Shown here one piece after another: positions 1 to 10,388 of a stretch of DNA of 17,500 bases (its first letter is position 1; each line of letters opens with the position of its first letter). The DNA lies in the NCBI RefSeq assembly GCF_000188695.1, contig NW_004754900.1:343884-361383 (forward strand). Reading direction: 5' to 3'. This stretch comes from Salpingoeca rosetta. Lineage: Eukaryota; Opisthokonta; Choanoflagellata; Craspedida; Salpingoecidae. The notes under the pieces were generated by a model. It saw only the letters and a program-made list of their open reading frames with translations. It made no database searches and was not told the origin of the DNA. The translations under genes were made by a program, and so were the position numbers.

Positions 1-2336
<2,336 letters not shown>

Positions 2337-2739
2337 GACCAGTCCACCAAAGAGCGGACACAAACGAAGGGGGTGGAGAGTAGTGTGTGATCACGTGGAG
2401 TGGGGGGAACAGCGTGCTGTTGTTGTGTGTGGGCGGAAGACGTGTGTGATGACGAGCGTTGGAGCGCCGAAATGTGTTGGAAATCTTTGTTCAATCGTCC
2501 AAACTTCAGCACGGACAACGCGGATGACGATGAGGATGATGACCATGGCGTGCGAATGCCAAAGTGGTGCTCATGGTGCGTGTCGTTGTGCTTGTGGAGC
2601 TGCGGGACAGTCGCAGAAGCAGCGACAGCAGCGTGAGAGAAGGCAGCATGGACGTGCATGTGGAATGGCGTGGCGGTGCGAAGAAAGACAACAAGGAGGT
2701 CGGAGAATAAAAGCAGGAACAGTGTTGAACAGACCGTTG
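2337..2739. other. Divergent intergenic region between the espin-like gene and PRADC1
   Basis: About 400 bases separate two oppositely oriented start codons, so it probably holds both promoters and 5' untranslated regions. An AATAAAAG string at 2706-2713 lies about 30 bases before the PRADC1 ATG and could be a TATA-like element. The reading frames here give only low-complexity Ser/Asp/Ala proteins without family resemblance, and I do not call them as genes. Confidence 0.5.
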
Positions 2740-3260
2740 ATGATGATGGTTGGGATCGTGGCATTGCTGATGGCGATGGTTGGTTTTCAAAGCATGCCGC
2801 AACAAGCAGCCGCTTTTCACTCCAACGACGACTTTGTCTACTTTGCTCTTCACCAGGTGTGTGTGTGTGTGTGTCTGAGGGTGTTTTAGCTGTTACCCAT
2901 GCGCCGTTCATTGCTTCCTCTCCTCGCATTCCTCCCGGCCTTCCCTCTGCTCCCTCACACTGCGACTGCATGTATTGCCCTTTTGTATGCCCCCATTCAG
3001 CCAAAGGAGGTGGCATACGTGTATCCCGTGCTTCCTGCAAAAGACTTTGGTGGCGACTTTGTACACGTGCACCGGCACATCAAGCTCGTTCCTTCCGCAC
3101 CAGTGCAGGGCTGCGAAACGTTCACAAACAACTTTGCCGTTGAGGGCCAAATCGCACTCGTTCAACGAGGGTGAGGGGGTTATGTGCAATTTGTTTTGCG
3201 CGTTCGTGTGTGCGCGTCTGTGTGTGCGCATCTGCGTGTGTTTGTGCGTGTGTGCGCGTC

Positions 3261-3330
<70 letters not shown>

Positions 3331-3819
3331 TGTCTGTCTATCTGTCTGTCTGTGCTTGTGCGTGTGCCAGTTACCCCGCACAGACACACGCAATACTCAC
3401 GCACACTCCCTCCTCACACACACACACACCCTTCTCGCAGCATGTGCTCCTTCGCGGAGAAAACGTTCCATGCGCAGCAAGCGGGGGCCATCGCAGCCGT
3501 CATCTACGACAACTCCATGGAAGAGTGCGTCGGTTTTGTTTGTGTGGGGGATGTCTGTCTGTCTGTCTCTGTGTATGTCTGTTTTGTTGTTGTTGGATCT
3601 CACGAAGCGTTTGCTTGGATTGATCTTCTGACGAGTATACACACACACGCACGTGCATGCGCACTCACACACGCACACACACACACGCACGTGCATGTAC
3701 GCGCACTCACACGATCCCCCCGGGGCGTCAGGGAGTGGATTGACATGATTGCGGAAGGGCTGGACTACTCCGTCACCATCCCGTCTCTCTTCATGCTCGG
3801 CATTGACGGGTGCGTGGGA

Positions 3820-3907
<88 letters not shown>

Positions 3908-4016
3908 TGCGCGTCTGTGCGCCTATGTCTGTCTGTCTGTGCATGTCTCCCCCGCATTTCTCCCGTCCCAACTGCCTCACATTGTCATCCCACCTGCCAC
4001 GAAATCAACAACAACT

Positions 4017-4071
<55 letters not shown>

Positions 4072-4280
4072 CTACAACTACAACTACAACTACAACTACA
4101 ACTACAACAACTTAAACAACAACAACAACAACAACTAAAACAACAACTTAAACACTCCTCGTTCGCAGGCACCGCATCTTGGACAGCCTGGAGCGCAGCG
4201 GCGCGGGTATGGCCGACATCACCATCCCCATGAACCAAACATTCTCTCCGCTCTCCTTCCGCCCCTGGGCATCGTGGTAG
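2740..4280 (+). CDS. PRADC1: PRADC1 orthologue, secreted protease-associated-domain protein
   Basis: Exons 2740-2856, 3001-3170, 3441-3524, 3732-3809 and 4169-4280 (TAG) join in frame to 186 residues, against 188 in human PRADC1. Residues 1-25 form a signal peptide with a hydrophobic core after MMM and AAA before the likely cleavage site. Family hallmarks follow in order: DFVYFAL, LPAKDFGG, a GCETF Cys, QIALVQRG, the CSFAEKT block, GAIAAVIYDNSMEE, IPSLFMLGIDG, and a terminal PWASW that matches the PWTFW end of the human protein. The fold is a protease-associated (PA) domain without a protease, so it is a secreted, probably glycosylated protein of unclear role and not an enzyme. The first of three consecutive ATGs was chosen; the third has the best context. 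Phases 0/2/2/2 agree at every junction. Confidence 0.9.
2857..2875. repeat. Short (GT)n at the PRADC1 intron 1 donor
   Basis: The array starts with the donor GT itself after CACCAG, so the 5' splice site lies inside the microsatellite. Confidence 0.85.
3186..3375. repeat. (TG)n with CTGT variants in PRADC1 intron 2
   Basis: TG-rich tract with a pure core near 3262-3330, followed by CTGT tetranucleotides. It fills the 5' part of the intron. A short CA array at about 3415-3429 sits just before the acceptor at 3440. Confidence 0.93.
3637..3713. repeat. (CA)n/(CGCA)n in the 3' part of PRADC1 intron 3
   Basis: CA-rich tract with CGCACGTGCATG palindromic interruptions, close to the acceptor. The 5' part of the same intron (3538-3585) is TG and CTGT rich. 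Confidence 0.85.
3824..3906. repeat. (TG)n in PRADC1 intron 4
   Basis: Pure TG array of about 83 bases starting 14 bases inside the donor GTGCGT. Confidence 0.96.
4006..4153. repeat. Compound (CAA)n-(CTA/CAA)n array in PRADC1 intron 4
   Basis: A CAA array of about 16 units, then CTACAA hexamers, then CAA again, punctuated by CTTAAA steps. It ends about 15 bases before the acceptor at 4168 and is the only trinucleotide array of this size in an intron of the window. Confidence 0.93.
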
Positions 4281-5122
4281 CATGCGCGACCTACAACCAC
4301 ACACTCACGACCAAACAAGATAGCCAGCGTGGAGATGCAGCGCCGTGAAACGCAAGCGGTTGTTTCCCTTTCTCGTGCTTGTCTGCTCCCTGAGCCCTCT
4401 TCCCTGTGCTCTGCTCTTAGCCCCTTCTCAACTCCCACCGGACTGATAGCTCTCCTGTCCTCGTGTCCCTCTTTCTGTGTTTCTTGTGGACTACCACTTT
4501 TGGGCAAGGTGTAACCATCAATAGAACGCATAGAGAAATTGGCGGAGTGGTGATGGTGCAATCATCAATGGCGCGCGCACGTTGCTCATTGTGAGTGATG
4601 CGCAGATGATGCACGCCTGCAGCGTAGCATTGGTTGGCAGTTGCGAAACTTGTGTGTTTCTTCACTTGAACGTGTGCAACCTCTCTCCTTCTCTCTTTGG
4701 TGACGTCGTGTAGCAGATGCAGTGACAGTGTGTAGGTGCTGTTCAACTCGTGTTTGTTGAACACGAAGGTGGTGTGGTGTTGTTCGGGTTTCAATCAATG
4801 TGCATGAATCAGTGAACGAAACCACATGAATGAACGAACGAAGAAACAATCGAAACAAAGTCTGCAAAAGCCACGAAGAGCAAAGACAGCGACGAGGGAA
4901 GCGAAGAACTCAAGCAGCAACACGTTGAGAACAACCACCCTCATCAAACACAGTGGGGACAGGGCGTGTCGTAGTGTCGGGTGATGTTGCACAAAACGAG
5001 GTGGTTGAAGACACAGAGCACAAGGCGAGAAAAAAAAAACCATGAGCGGTGGAGTAGACGCGGCACGACAAGCAAGAGGAAAAGAAGGCAGCAGTGGAAG
5101 GGACCAGGGGTTCAGAAGCAGG
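4281..5122. other. Convergent intergenic region between PRADC1 and the TIR-ARM gene
   Basis: About 840 bases lie between two stop codons on opposite strands, so both 3' untranslated regions fall here. It is free of CA/TG arrays. An A-run of ten sits at about 5031-5039. Reading frames exist on the minus strand (for example 4417-4794) but lack an ATG and family resemblance. I see no RNA gene. Confidence 0.55.
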
Positions 5123-6568
5123 TCAGGAAAGCTTGCTGAGCAAGCGGTCTGCCTGTTGCTGCACACCACGGTTGCTTGGGTGGTTGTGCTTGGCCTGTCT
5201 GGCAAGGAGAGAAATGCTTCGGGAACGAAGGTGTGCCAGCAAGTCAGGGTTTGTGGCAAAATTCGTAAATGCTGCACACCCATGCTCTTGCACACCGCTG
5301 TTGCTGCTGTGGCATTTCATCGCTGCAACCACAGCATCAATCCCGCCCTTCGACGCAATTGCCACCCTGTTGTCATGGTTCAGTGCGAGGTTCCGCAGTG
5401 CACCACACCCTTGCTCTTGCACACCATCGTTGCTACTGTGCATCTTCATCGCCGCAACCACAGCGTCAATCCCGCCCTTCGATGCAATCACCACCTTGTT
5501 GTTGTTGTTCACTGCCAGATCCCACAGCGTAGCACATCCAAACTTGAGCACACCGAGTTTGCTGCTGTGGTTCTTCATGGCTGCAATCACGGCATCAATC
5601 CCGCCCTTTGACGCGATCGCAGCCTGGTTGCCATTGTTGTTGTGTCCCAGGATTCCAAGCGCACGACACCCACTCTCTTGCACACCGCTGTTGCTGCTGT
5701 GGCGCTTCATCGCCACGATCACAGCATCAATTCCACCCTTTGACGCAATCGCCACCTGGTTGTCATGGTTGTTGAATGCCAGGTTCTGCAGCGCCCCACA
5801 CCCACACTGTTGCACATCGCCGTTACTGCTGTGTATCTTCATCGCCTTGATGATTGCGTCGATGGCGCCAGATGCAGTCCCATCCACACGCCCCCGCGCA
5901 TTGCCCTCTGCCTGGCCTTCTAGTGCCTGACAGGCAAAACGTTGCACGTCAGCAGAGGCGGGAAACGCCTGCATCAGCTGCACAATCTCAGCCGCGTGCA
6001 TGCTACGGCCGTTGGTCTGCAGCTTGCGCACGGCGTCCTCAGCACTACCGCCACTGACTGCACGCACGCCATGAACTTGGGAAAAGGACGCTGAGCTAGT
6101 TGATTGTGGTTGCTGCAGCTTCACTGGTGCGCTGTCACCGGTCACGTCCTTGAGCTTGGCGATGATGGCGTCCACAAGCTCAGCTGGCGGATCGGAGCGC
6201 TCGGCGCCCTGCGGCTGCCATGGGTGGTAGGCGATGGTGGGCGGAAGCCAGAAGCGCGTTTTGGCGTGCTTGAAGCGGTCGCACATCTTCACCAGGAAGA
6301 ACGGCTTCTCGTCGTTGATGATAAACTCGAGCTCCTCGCGCGAGCTGAACTTGCTGTCCGTCTTCTCCCCGTACGTGTGCGTGCCCATGATCACCACCAG
6401 CTCGCACTCGTCGATGGCCTCGATCACGGCGTCGGCGATGCTGTCGCCAGCAGCAACGGCGCACAGGAACGTGGGCACGCCCCGCTTGTCCAACGCCCTT
6501 TTCAGTGCTTGGCTCGCATCCATGGCCTCGCTGAAGCGCAGCGAGATGAACACGCGGTGTGGTGGCAT
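5123..6568 (-). CDS. Intronless TIR domain-armadillo repeat protein
   Basis: One open frame of 481 residues from an ATG with A at -3 (AGCACCATG) to TGA. Residues 4-118 are a TIR domain: RVFISLRFSE at the first strand, a BB-loop region near 35-45, VVIMGTHTYGE, then SSREELEFI, FFLVKM and HPW. Glu79 aligns with the catalytic glutamate of the SARM1 TIR (KEIVTAL), and Trp117 lies where SARM1 has IKW, so NAD cleavage is plausible but unproven. Residues 119-233 are a linker. About five armadillo repeats of 43-44 residues run from about 234 to 450, each with GGIDAVIAAMK-HSSN-GVQE-GC-AL. The order TIR then ARM is the reverse of SARM1 (ARM-SAM-SAM-TIR), and no SAM domain is present. It is probably a cytoplasmic signalling or NAD-consuming protein regulated by its ARM part; that role is inferred. 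Confidence 0.9.
   Translation of the reverse strand: MPPHRVFISLRFSEAMDASQALKRALDKRGVPTFLCAVAAGDSIADAVIEAIDECELVVIMGTHTYGEKTDSKFSSREELEFIINDEKPFFLVKMCDRFKHAKTRFWLPPTIAYHPWQPQGAERSDPPAELVDAIIAKLKDVTGDSAPVKLQQPQSTSSASFSQVHGVRAVSGGSAEDAVRKLQTNGRSMHAAEIVQLMQAFPASADVQRFACQALEGQAEGNARGRVDGTASGAIDAIIKAMKIHSSNGDVQQCGCGALQNLAFNNHDNQVAIASKGGIDAVIVAMKRHSSNSGVQESGCRALGILGHNNNGNQAAIASKGGIDAVIAAMKNHSSKLGVLKFGCATLWDLAVNNNNKVVIASKGGIDAVVAAMKMHSSNDGVQEQGCGALRNLALNHDNRVAIASKGGIDAVVAAMKCHSSNSGVQEHGCAAFTNFATNPDLLAHLRSRSISLLARQAKHNHPSNRGVQQQADRLLSKLS
5240..5865 (-). repeat. Tandem armadillo-repeat coding units (about 129-132 bp)
   Basis: Five units inside the TIR-ARM gene, starting at residues 236, 280, 324, 367 and 410. 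The strings IASKGGIDAV and HSSN recur almost unchanged, and the length varies by one residue in an Asn/His-rich loop. The DNA is also highly similar between units, which suggests recent duplication or gene conversion. Confidence 0.85.
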
Positions 6569-6720
6569 GGTGCTCGTCTGCTTCTTGGTGCTTGGTCGTT
6601 TGGTGGTTGGTTGGACTTAGTGCTGGTGGTTGCTTTGGTGGCGGTTGTCGACAACGTCAGGACACACTCAAAAAGCCAAAAGAACAAGAGGAAAATGAGT
6701 GGGCGTGGAAAGGGTGCCTG

Positions 6721-6754
6721 CAAGCAAGCAAGCAAGCAAAAAGCAAGCAAGCAA
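6721..6754. repeat. (CAAG)n tetranucleotide repeat
   Basis: CAAG units interrupted once by AAAA, lying between the TIR-ARM start and the FAIM end. Similar CAAG units occur at about 8329-8344. Confidence 0.9.
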
Positions 6755-7227
6755 AAAACCCAAATCGTGTGCACCTTTGCTGTTGTTTGCGTTTACACGT
6801 GGTGTGATGTTGACTGTTTACACCTCCAACCAGCAACACAAAAACGAAACAACAACAGCGATGTGAAGAAGCAAGCAAAGGAGCAAGTAAGGCGATTGGA
6901 ATTCAAGTTAGGGGCCGAGAAGGCTGCAGCACAAGGGCTTGCATTGCTTGATCAGAGGAGGAAGGAAGGAAGGCAAGCGGCATTAACAGCACACGTGCTG
7001 GGAGAATAAGAAAAGTCAATAACGGAGACACGGCAGCATCGGCGAGGAGCCCAGGCGCTGTGCACGCATGCATGTGTGTGTATGTGTGTGTGTGATTGGT
7101 GGTGTGCAGCGCGTGCGTGAGACAGCATGTGTGAGTGGCGTACGGGCAAGGCATTCCGCACAGACGATTCTCGCCCCTGACCCCTGCAAGCAAGCAGACA
7201 TACAAGCACGCCGTTGGAATCTCATCG

Positions 7228-7248
7228 CACACACACACACACACACAT

Positions 7249-7334
<86 letters not shown>
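7228..7334. repeat. (CA)n microsatellite downstream of FAIM
   Basis: About 107 bases of CA with one ATG step. On the FAIM transcript strand it is (TG)n directly following a donor-like GTAC, the same arrangement as in the true introns of this window. Confidence 0.95.
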
Positions 7335-7336
<2 letters not shown>

Positions 7337-7351
7337 ACCGTCTCATGTTTC

Positions 7352-8136
7352 CTAGAGCGGAGTGGAGACGTCGTAGTTTGGGTTGCCGAACATGCGCGAG
7401 GAAGACGAAGCGCTCTTGTTTGCCGGTGTGTGCGAGGACACACCAAGCAGGTTGTTCTGTGCCTGGGCGCGTGCAAAGTCCACAAACTCCGCAAACGGGG
7501 CGCTGTCAATGTACAGCGTGTACTCGTAGTGCGAGAAGCCAACGGGCTCGATGGTGATTTCGCCGTGATGCCGTGTGGTTCCGCCAAACGTGAACGACTC
7601 CCTCCCAACAAGCTTCAGCGACTTGTTCTACCAATGTGGGTTTGGGGTTTGGGAAGAGGGAGGGGAGCGAGGCGTCGAAGCGATGGGCAGGGGTGAGTGG
7701 ATGAGTGGTGATCAAGTGTGCAGCCGCGAAACGAGGTGAGAGGTTCGGAATTTCTTCCCTCGTAAAAGGTGGGTGTTACTTTGCTTGCCTGCAAGCAATA
7801 AAAGTGAAATTAACGGTGACATATGCACAGACACACAGACACACAGAGACACACATGTACACGAAAAACACACACACACATACACACACACAGACACACA
7901 GACACACATACACACACATGTACACGAAACACACACACACACACCCGCTTGATGACGACGCGGTCATCAATCTTGACGATGCGCTTGCCCAAGATGCCCG
8001 TGTGCTCAAAGTCAATCACGTGGTAGTCATCGGGCGCAACGTCCACCGTCCATCGTGCTTTGCCGCCCCAAAACCCAGCCTGCACGGAGCTCTCCGTTGT
8101 CACCGTGTACTTGGTGCTCGCCGTCCGCTTCACCAT
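7352..8136 (-). CDS. FAIM: FAIM-like protein, single-domain form
   Basis: Exons 8136-7945 and 7627-7352 (TAG) join in phase 0 to 155 residues. ARWTVDVAPDDYHVIDFEHT, GKRIVKIDDRVVIK, SLKLVGRESFTFGG, GEITIEP and YEYTLYIDS follow the first beta-sandwich domain of animal Fas apoptotic inhibitory molecule (DVALSDGVHKIEFEHG, GKRVVYVDG, FKLVGKETFYVG, YEYTLEING). Animal FAIM is about 180 residues with a second similar domain. Here that domain is absent, and residues 120-155 are a Ser/Asn-rich tail. FAIM is a cytosolic protector against cell death and stress-induced aggregation in animals; the same role here is inference. The ATG at 8136 has A at -3 and G at +4. The donor GTGTGT is part of a repeat. 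A TATA-like box lies about 110 bases upstream. Confidence 0.87.
7810..7944. repeat. Imperfect (CA)n/(CAGA)n in the FAIM intron
   Basis: Two similar blocks of CA, CAGACACA and CATGTACACGAAA units. On the transcript strand this is TG starting exactly at the GT donor at 7944. Confidence 0.93.
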
Positions 8137-8313
8137 GATCGGCGGTCGGTGTCTGGGTCGTTTGGTGTGGGTGGGGTGCTGTTCGCCTGCTTCACTTTTG
8201 CTTCTGGCTCTCGCTTTGCAGGTTGGATGTAGAAAAATGGGAACAGCTTTATAGGATTTTCTACAACAATAGGCAAGACAAAACAAACAACAACCACAGA
8301 CAGTGAAGGTTGA
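8137..8313. promoter_or_regulatory. Divergent promoter region between FAIM and the glycine-rich secreted gene
   Basis: Only about 180 bases separate the two divergent start codons. CCTATAAAGC on the minus strand (TATAAA at 8253-8248) is a candidate TATA box for FAIM. No equally clear element is seen for the plus-strand gene. Confidence 0.4.
8248..8253 (-). promoter_or_regulatory. Candidate TATA box for FAIM
   Basis: TATAAA on the minus strand, about 112 bases upstream of the FAIM ATG, which leaves room for a start site and a short leader. It is a six-base match only. Confidence 0.3.
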
Positions 8314-9180
8314 ATGGCTGCAACAAGCAACAAGCAAGCAAGCATGCTTCCATCCCTCAGTTCCGTGTCATGGTTGTTGGTTCTTGTCGTGTGCTACACG
8401 ACCTTCGTGAGCTCGCATGCGCAGACAGGGGAAATGAACAGGACCAGCGCCTTCATCTACGTGGATGAGAATCGTCAGATGATCCTCCAGGACAGCGAGG
8501 CGCGGTTGTCTTTGAAAGATATGCTCGAGACGCTCAGCAGCCTCCAGCAGACCGTCTCCACGCTGCAGAGGCACAACGCCGAGCTGAGAAGCACAGTGTC
8601 AACCTTAGAAAGCCAGGCTACCGCGTCAGTGGCCTTCACACGCATTGCGGCCATCACGACAGCAGGCACATACGACGTGACAATCTCCATCAACAACAGC
8701 AGCGGACTCCCGTCTTCAGTGCCGCTGTACGCTGAAGTTGGTGGTGCTGGAGGCGGTGGCGCCAGTCCTTCCGCTGGTGGGGTAAACGGTGCGTCGACGT
8801 CGCTGGTGTGTCCCTCCATGGCGATGATGTGGCTCAAGGCAACGGGCGGAGTTGGGGGCGACTATCTTGGACCGGGCGGTGCTCACGGGTCTGGGGACAT
8901 TGGGCCGATTCGCTTGGTGGGGCGTGGTGGGGACGGTGGTGTTGGCGGCGGTGGCAGCGCTGGCAGTTATCGCGTTCCCACCATATCAACTGGAGTAGAT
9001 GGCGGCAATGGTGGGTACGCAGCTGGGGTATTTCAACTCACAGCACCCGTGCAGCAGCTTCAGGCTGTCGTTGGGGCGGGAGGGAGAAGTGCAGACCGGT
9101 ATGCTCAGGACGGATCAGACGGCTTCGTCATCTTCCATTACCCACAAGGCATGGACATCACCATCACAAACGCCGCCTGA
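8314..9180 (+). CDS. Intronless secreted protein with coiled coil and glycine-rich domain
   Basis: A single open frame of 288 residues ending in TGA. A hydrophobic stretch (about residues 18-31, WLLVLVVCYTTFV) followed by SSHA-Q reads as a signal peptide. The second ATG at 8344 has the better context (A at -3) and would give a more typical leader, so the true start may be 8344. Residues about 62-100 form a coiled coil with Leu heptads (LSSLQQTVSTLQRH, TVSTLESQ), which suggests oligomers. After a Thr/Ser-rich strand comes a Gly-rich block (about 135-270) with GGAGGGG, GGVGG, GGDGGVGGGGSAG and a final DGFVIFHYP. This resembles the glycine-rich domains of extracellular proteins, including that of ALK-type receptors, but there is no transmembrane segment. 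NRTS and NNSS are possible N-glycosylation sites. I infer an extracellular matrix or adhesion role. Confidence 0.8.
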   Translation: MAATSNKQASMLPSLSSVSWLLVLVVCYTTFVSSHAQTGEMNRTSAFIYVDENRQMILQDSEARLSLKDMLETLSSLQQTVSTLQRHNAELRSTVSTLESQATASVAFTRIAAITTAGTYDVTISINNSSGLPSSVPLYAEVGGAGGGGASPSAGGVNGASTSLVCPSMAMMWLKATGGVGGDYLGPGGAHGSGDIGPIRLVGRGGDGGVGGGGSAGSYRVPTISTGVDGGNGGYAAGVFQLTAPVQQLQAVVGAGGRSADRYAQDGSDGFVIFHYPQGMDITITNAA

Positions 9181-9965
9181 GTGAACGCTTACTTTGGGCT
9201 TCTTTATTCTTCACACCAGTGACACTTCTCTGCACTCATTTTGCTCACAGTCATCTAAAAGTCTAAACATCTACCATTCTGAAAGCTTGCACTGTCTTGC
9301 TTACCCTGTAGCGTGTCGTGTAGTGCTCAGGTGCTCGACCGTTGCCTTATTATAAACCCAGACTCCCTGTCTCTGTCACGTACTGTGTTCGTTCCCTTCA
9401 GCATTTTCTTTTCAGCATTCTCTGCTGTCTCGTTAATCGTTCACCACAACTGCCCCGCTCTTGATGTTCCCTTTGAAGCACCTATTCGCTCCTGGCCCCG
9501 GCGCTTTGTTTTTACGACAACCGCCAAGCTGCCCCTGCTTGCCATTGATCTCGGTCTCCTGTCGACGTTAGCTGCTGTCACTAGTCTCCTGCTGGACCGC
9601 AAAAGCTGTTGCTGGCTTTTGTCTTGGCTGTTGCGTTGTGCCCCCCTCCCCCCAACCAATACATGACATCAGATCGGATGCACTTCGAATTCCTGATGTA
9701 GGTCACCGGACTACTAACAGTCGTTCTTGAAGCAAGGGACAAAGTTCTGACCTCTCACCATGGCAAAGATGCTCGTGATAGCGAGTGAGGGGCCCTTGGG
9801 AAGAAGAAGGTTTATCGTCAGCCAATCATACCCACACACCACAAGAGTTGCGAACGTCCCAAAAGACAAACCAGTCACCCAAGTCGGGCTATGTCATCAT
9901 CACAAGGCACACACATACACACACACACACCAAGCAACTACCAGCCACCCCATTGCCAGCACTGC
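9181..9965. other. Convergent intergenic region between the glycine-rich gene and ACL4
   Basis: About 785 bases hold both 3' ends. There is an AATAAA on the minus strand near 9202-9207 and a short CA run at about 9906-9931. The plus frame at 9313-9666 has no ATG at its apparent start and only a faint resemblance to a retroelement protease. No gene is supported. Confidence 0.5.
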
Positions 9966-10349
9966 TCACGCCATGGCAACATCGCCATCCTGGTCCTCCT
10001 CCTCCTCCTGCTGTTCCTGCTGTTGTTGTTGCTGTTGCTGTTCAGCCAGCAGCTCGTCAATGTGCTGCAAGACCTCGGGGCGGTCTGCCTGCGACGCAAC
10101 GTACACCTGTTTTGCCCGCTCCAGCGATTCCCGCGACGACTCCGTGTCGCCCTTCAGGTGCAGCGTCCACCCTTGCAGGTACCACACCTGAGCAAACGGT
10201 GTGGTGGTGGCGGCGGCATGTGTAGACGTTGTTGACGCTTAGTCTGCGGAGTCGCAAGTGTCACACAGAAGCTCCGCAAAATACACAAAGGGCATCCACG
10301 CTGCCCCACCTTGACCAAACGCACACACACACACACACGTACTTACTCG

Positions 10350-10388
<39 letters not shown>

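Larger units (their letters stand above)
6569..7351. other. Intergenic region between FAIM and the TIR-ARM gene
   Basis: Both neighbours are on the minus strand, so this should hold the FAIM 3' end and the TIR-ARM promoter. It contains a (CAAG)n repeat at 6721-6754 and a (CA)n array at 7228-7334. A donor-like GTACGTGT begins at 7338 on the minus strand, 13 bases past the FAIM stop, and an acceptor-like GCTTGCTTGCAG ends at 7184, so a 3' untranslated intron is possible. No further gene is supported. Confidence 0.5.

Noticed and set aside
3184..4233. Long open frames made of Cys-Val or Thr-His dipeptides across CA/TG arrays, here and at many other places
   Set aside because: Dinucleotide arrays have no stop codons in most frames, so they create long open frames by composition alone. 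They cross the exon and intron boundaries of the supported genes.
4417..4794. 125-codon minus-strand frame between PRADC1 and the TIR-ARM gene
   Set aside because: It begins with TTG, not ATG, has no family resemblance or repeat of its own, and lies where two 3' untranslated regions are expected.
6840..7009. Plus-strand frame rich in Lys, Gln and Ala (KKQAKEQVRRLEFKLGAEKA) upstream of the TIR-ARM gene
   Set aside because: It resembles a coiled coil by composition, but it is the tail of a frame antisense to the TIR-ARM coding region, has no own start codon and no splice partners I could find.
9313..9666. 117-codon plus-strand frame as a protein gene
   Set aside because: It has no ATG at its apparent start, no family match I trust, and lies in the convergent gap between two genes. 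Only a weak retroelement resemblance is noted as a low-interest finding.
10239..10315. Possible extra exon in ACL4 intron 4 (frame reading AAWMPFVYFAELLCD then a stop)
   Set aside because: Joining 10527 directly to 10187 gives a continuous TPR helix (EDDEIMQ-VWYLQGW) as expected for the family. The frame in question ends in a stop, so using it would truncate the protein.
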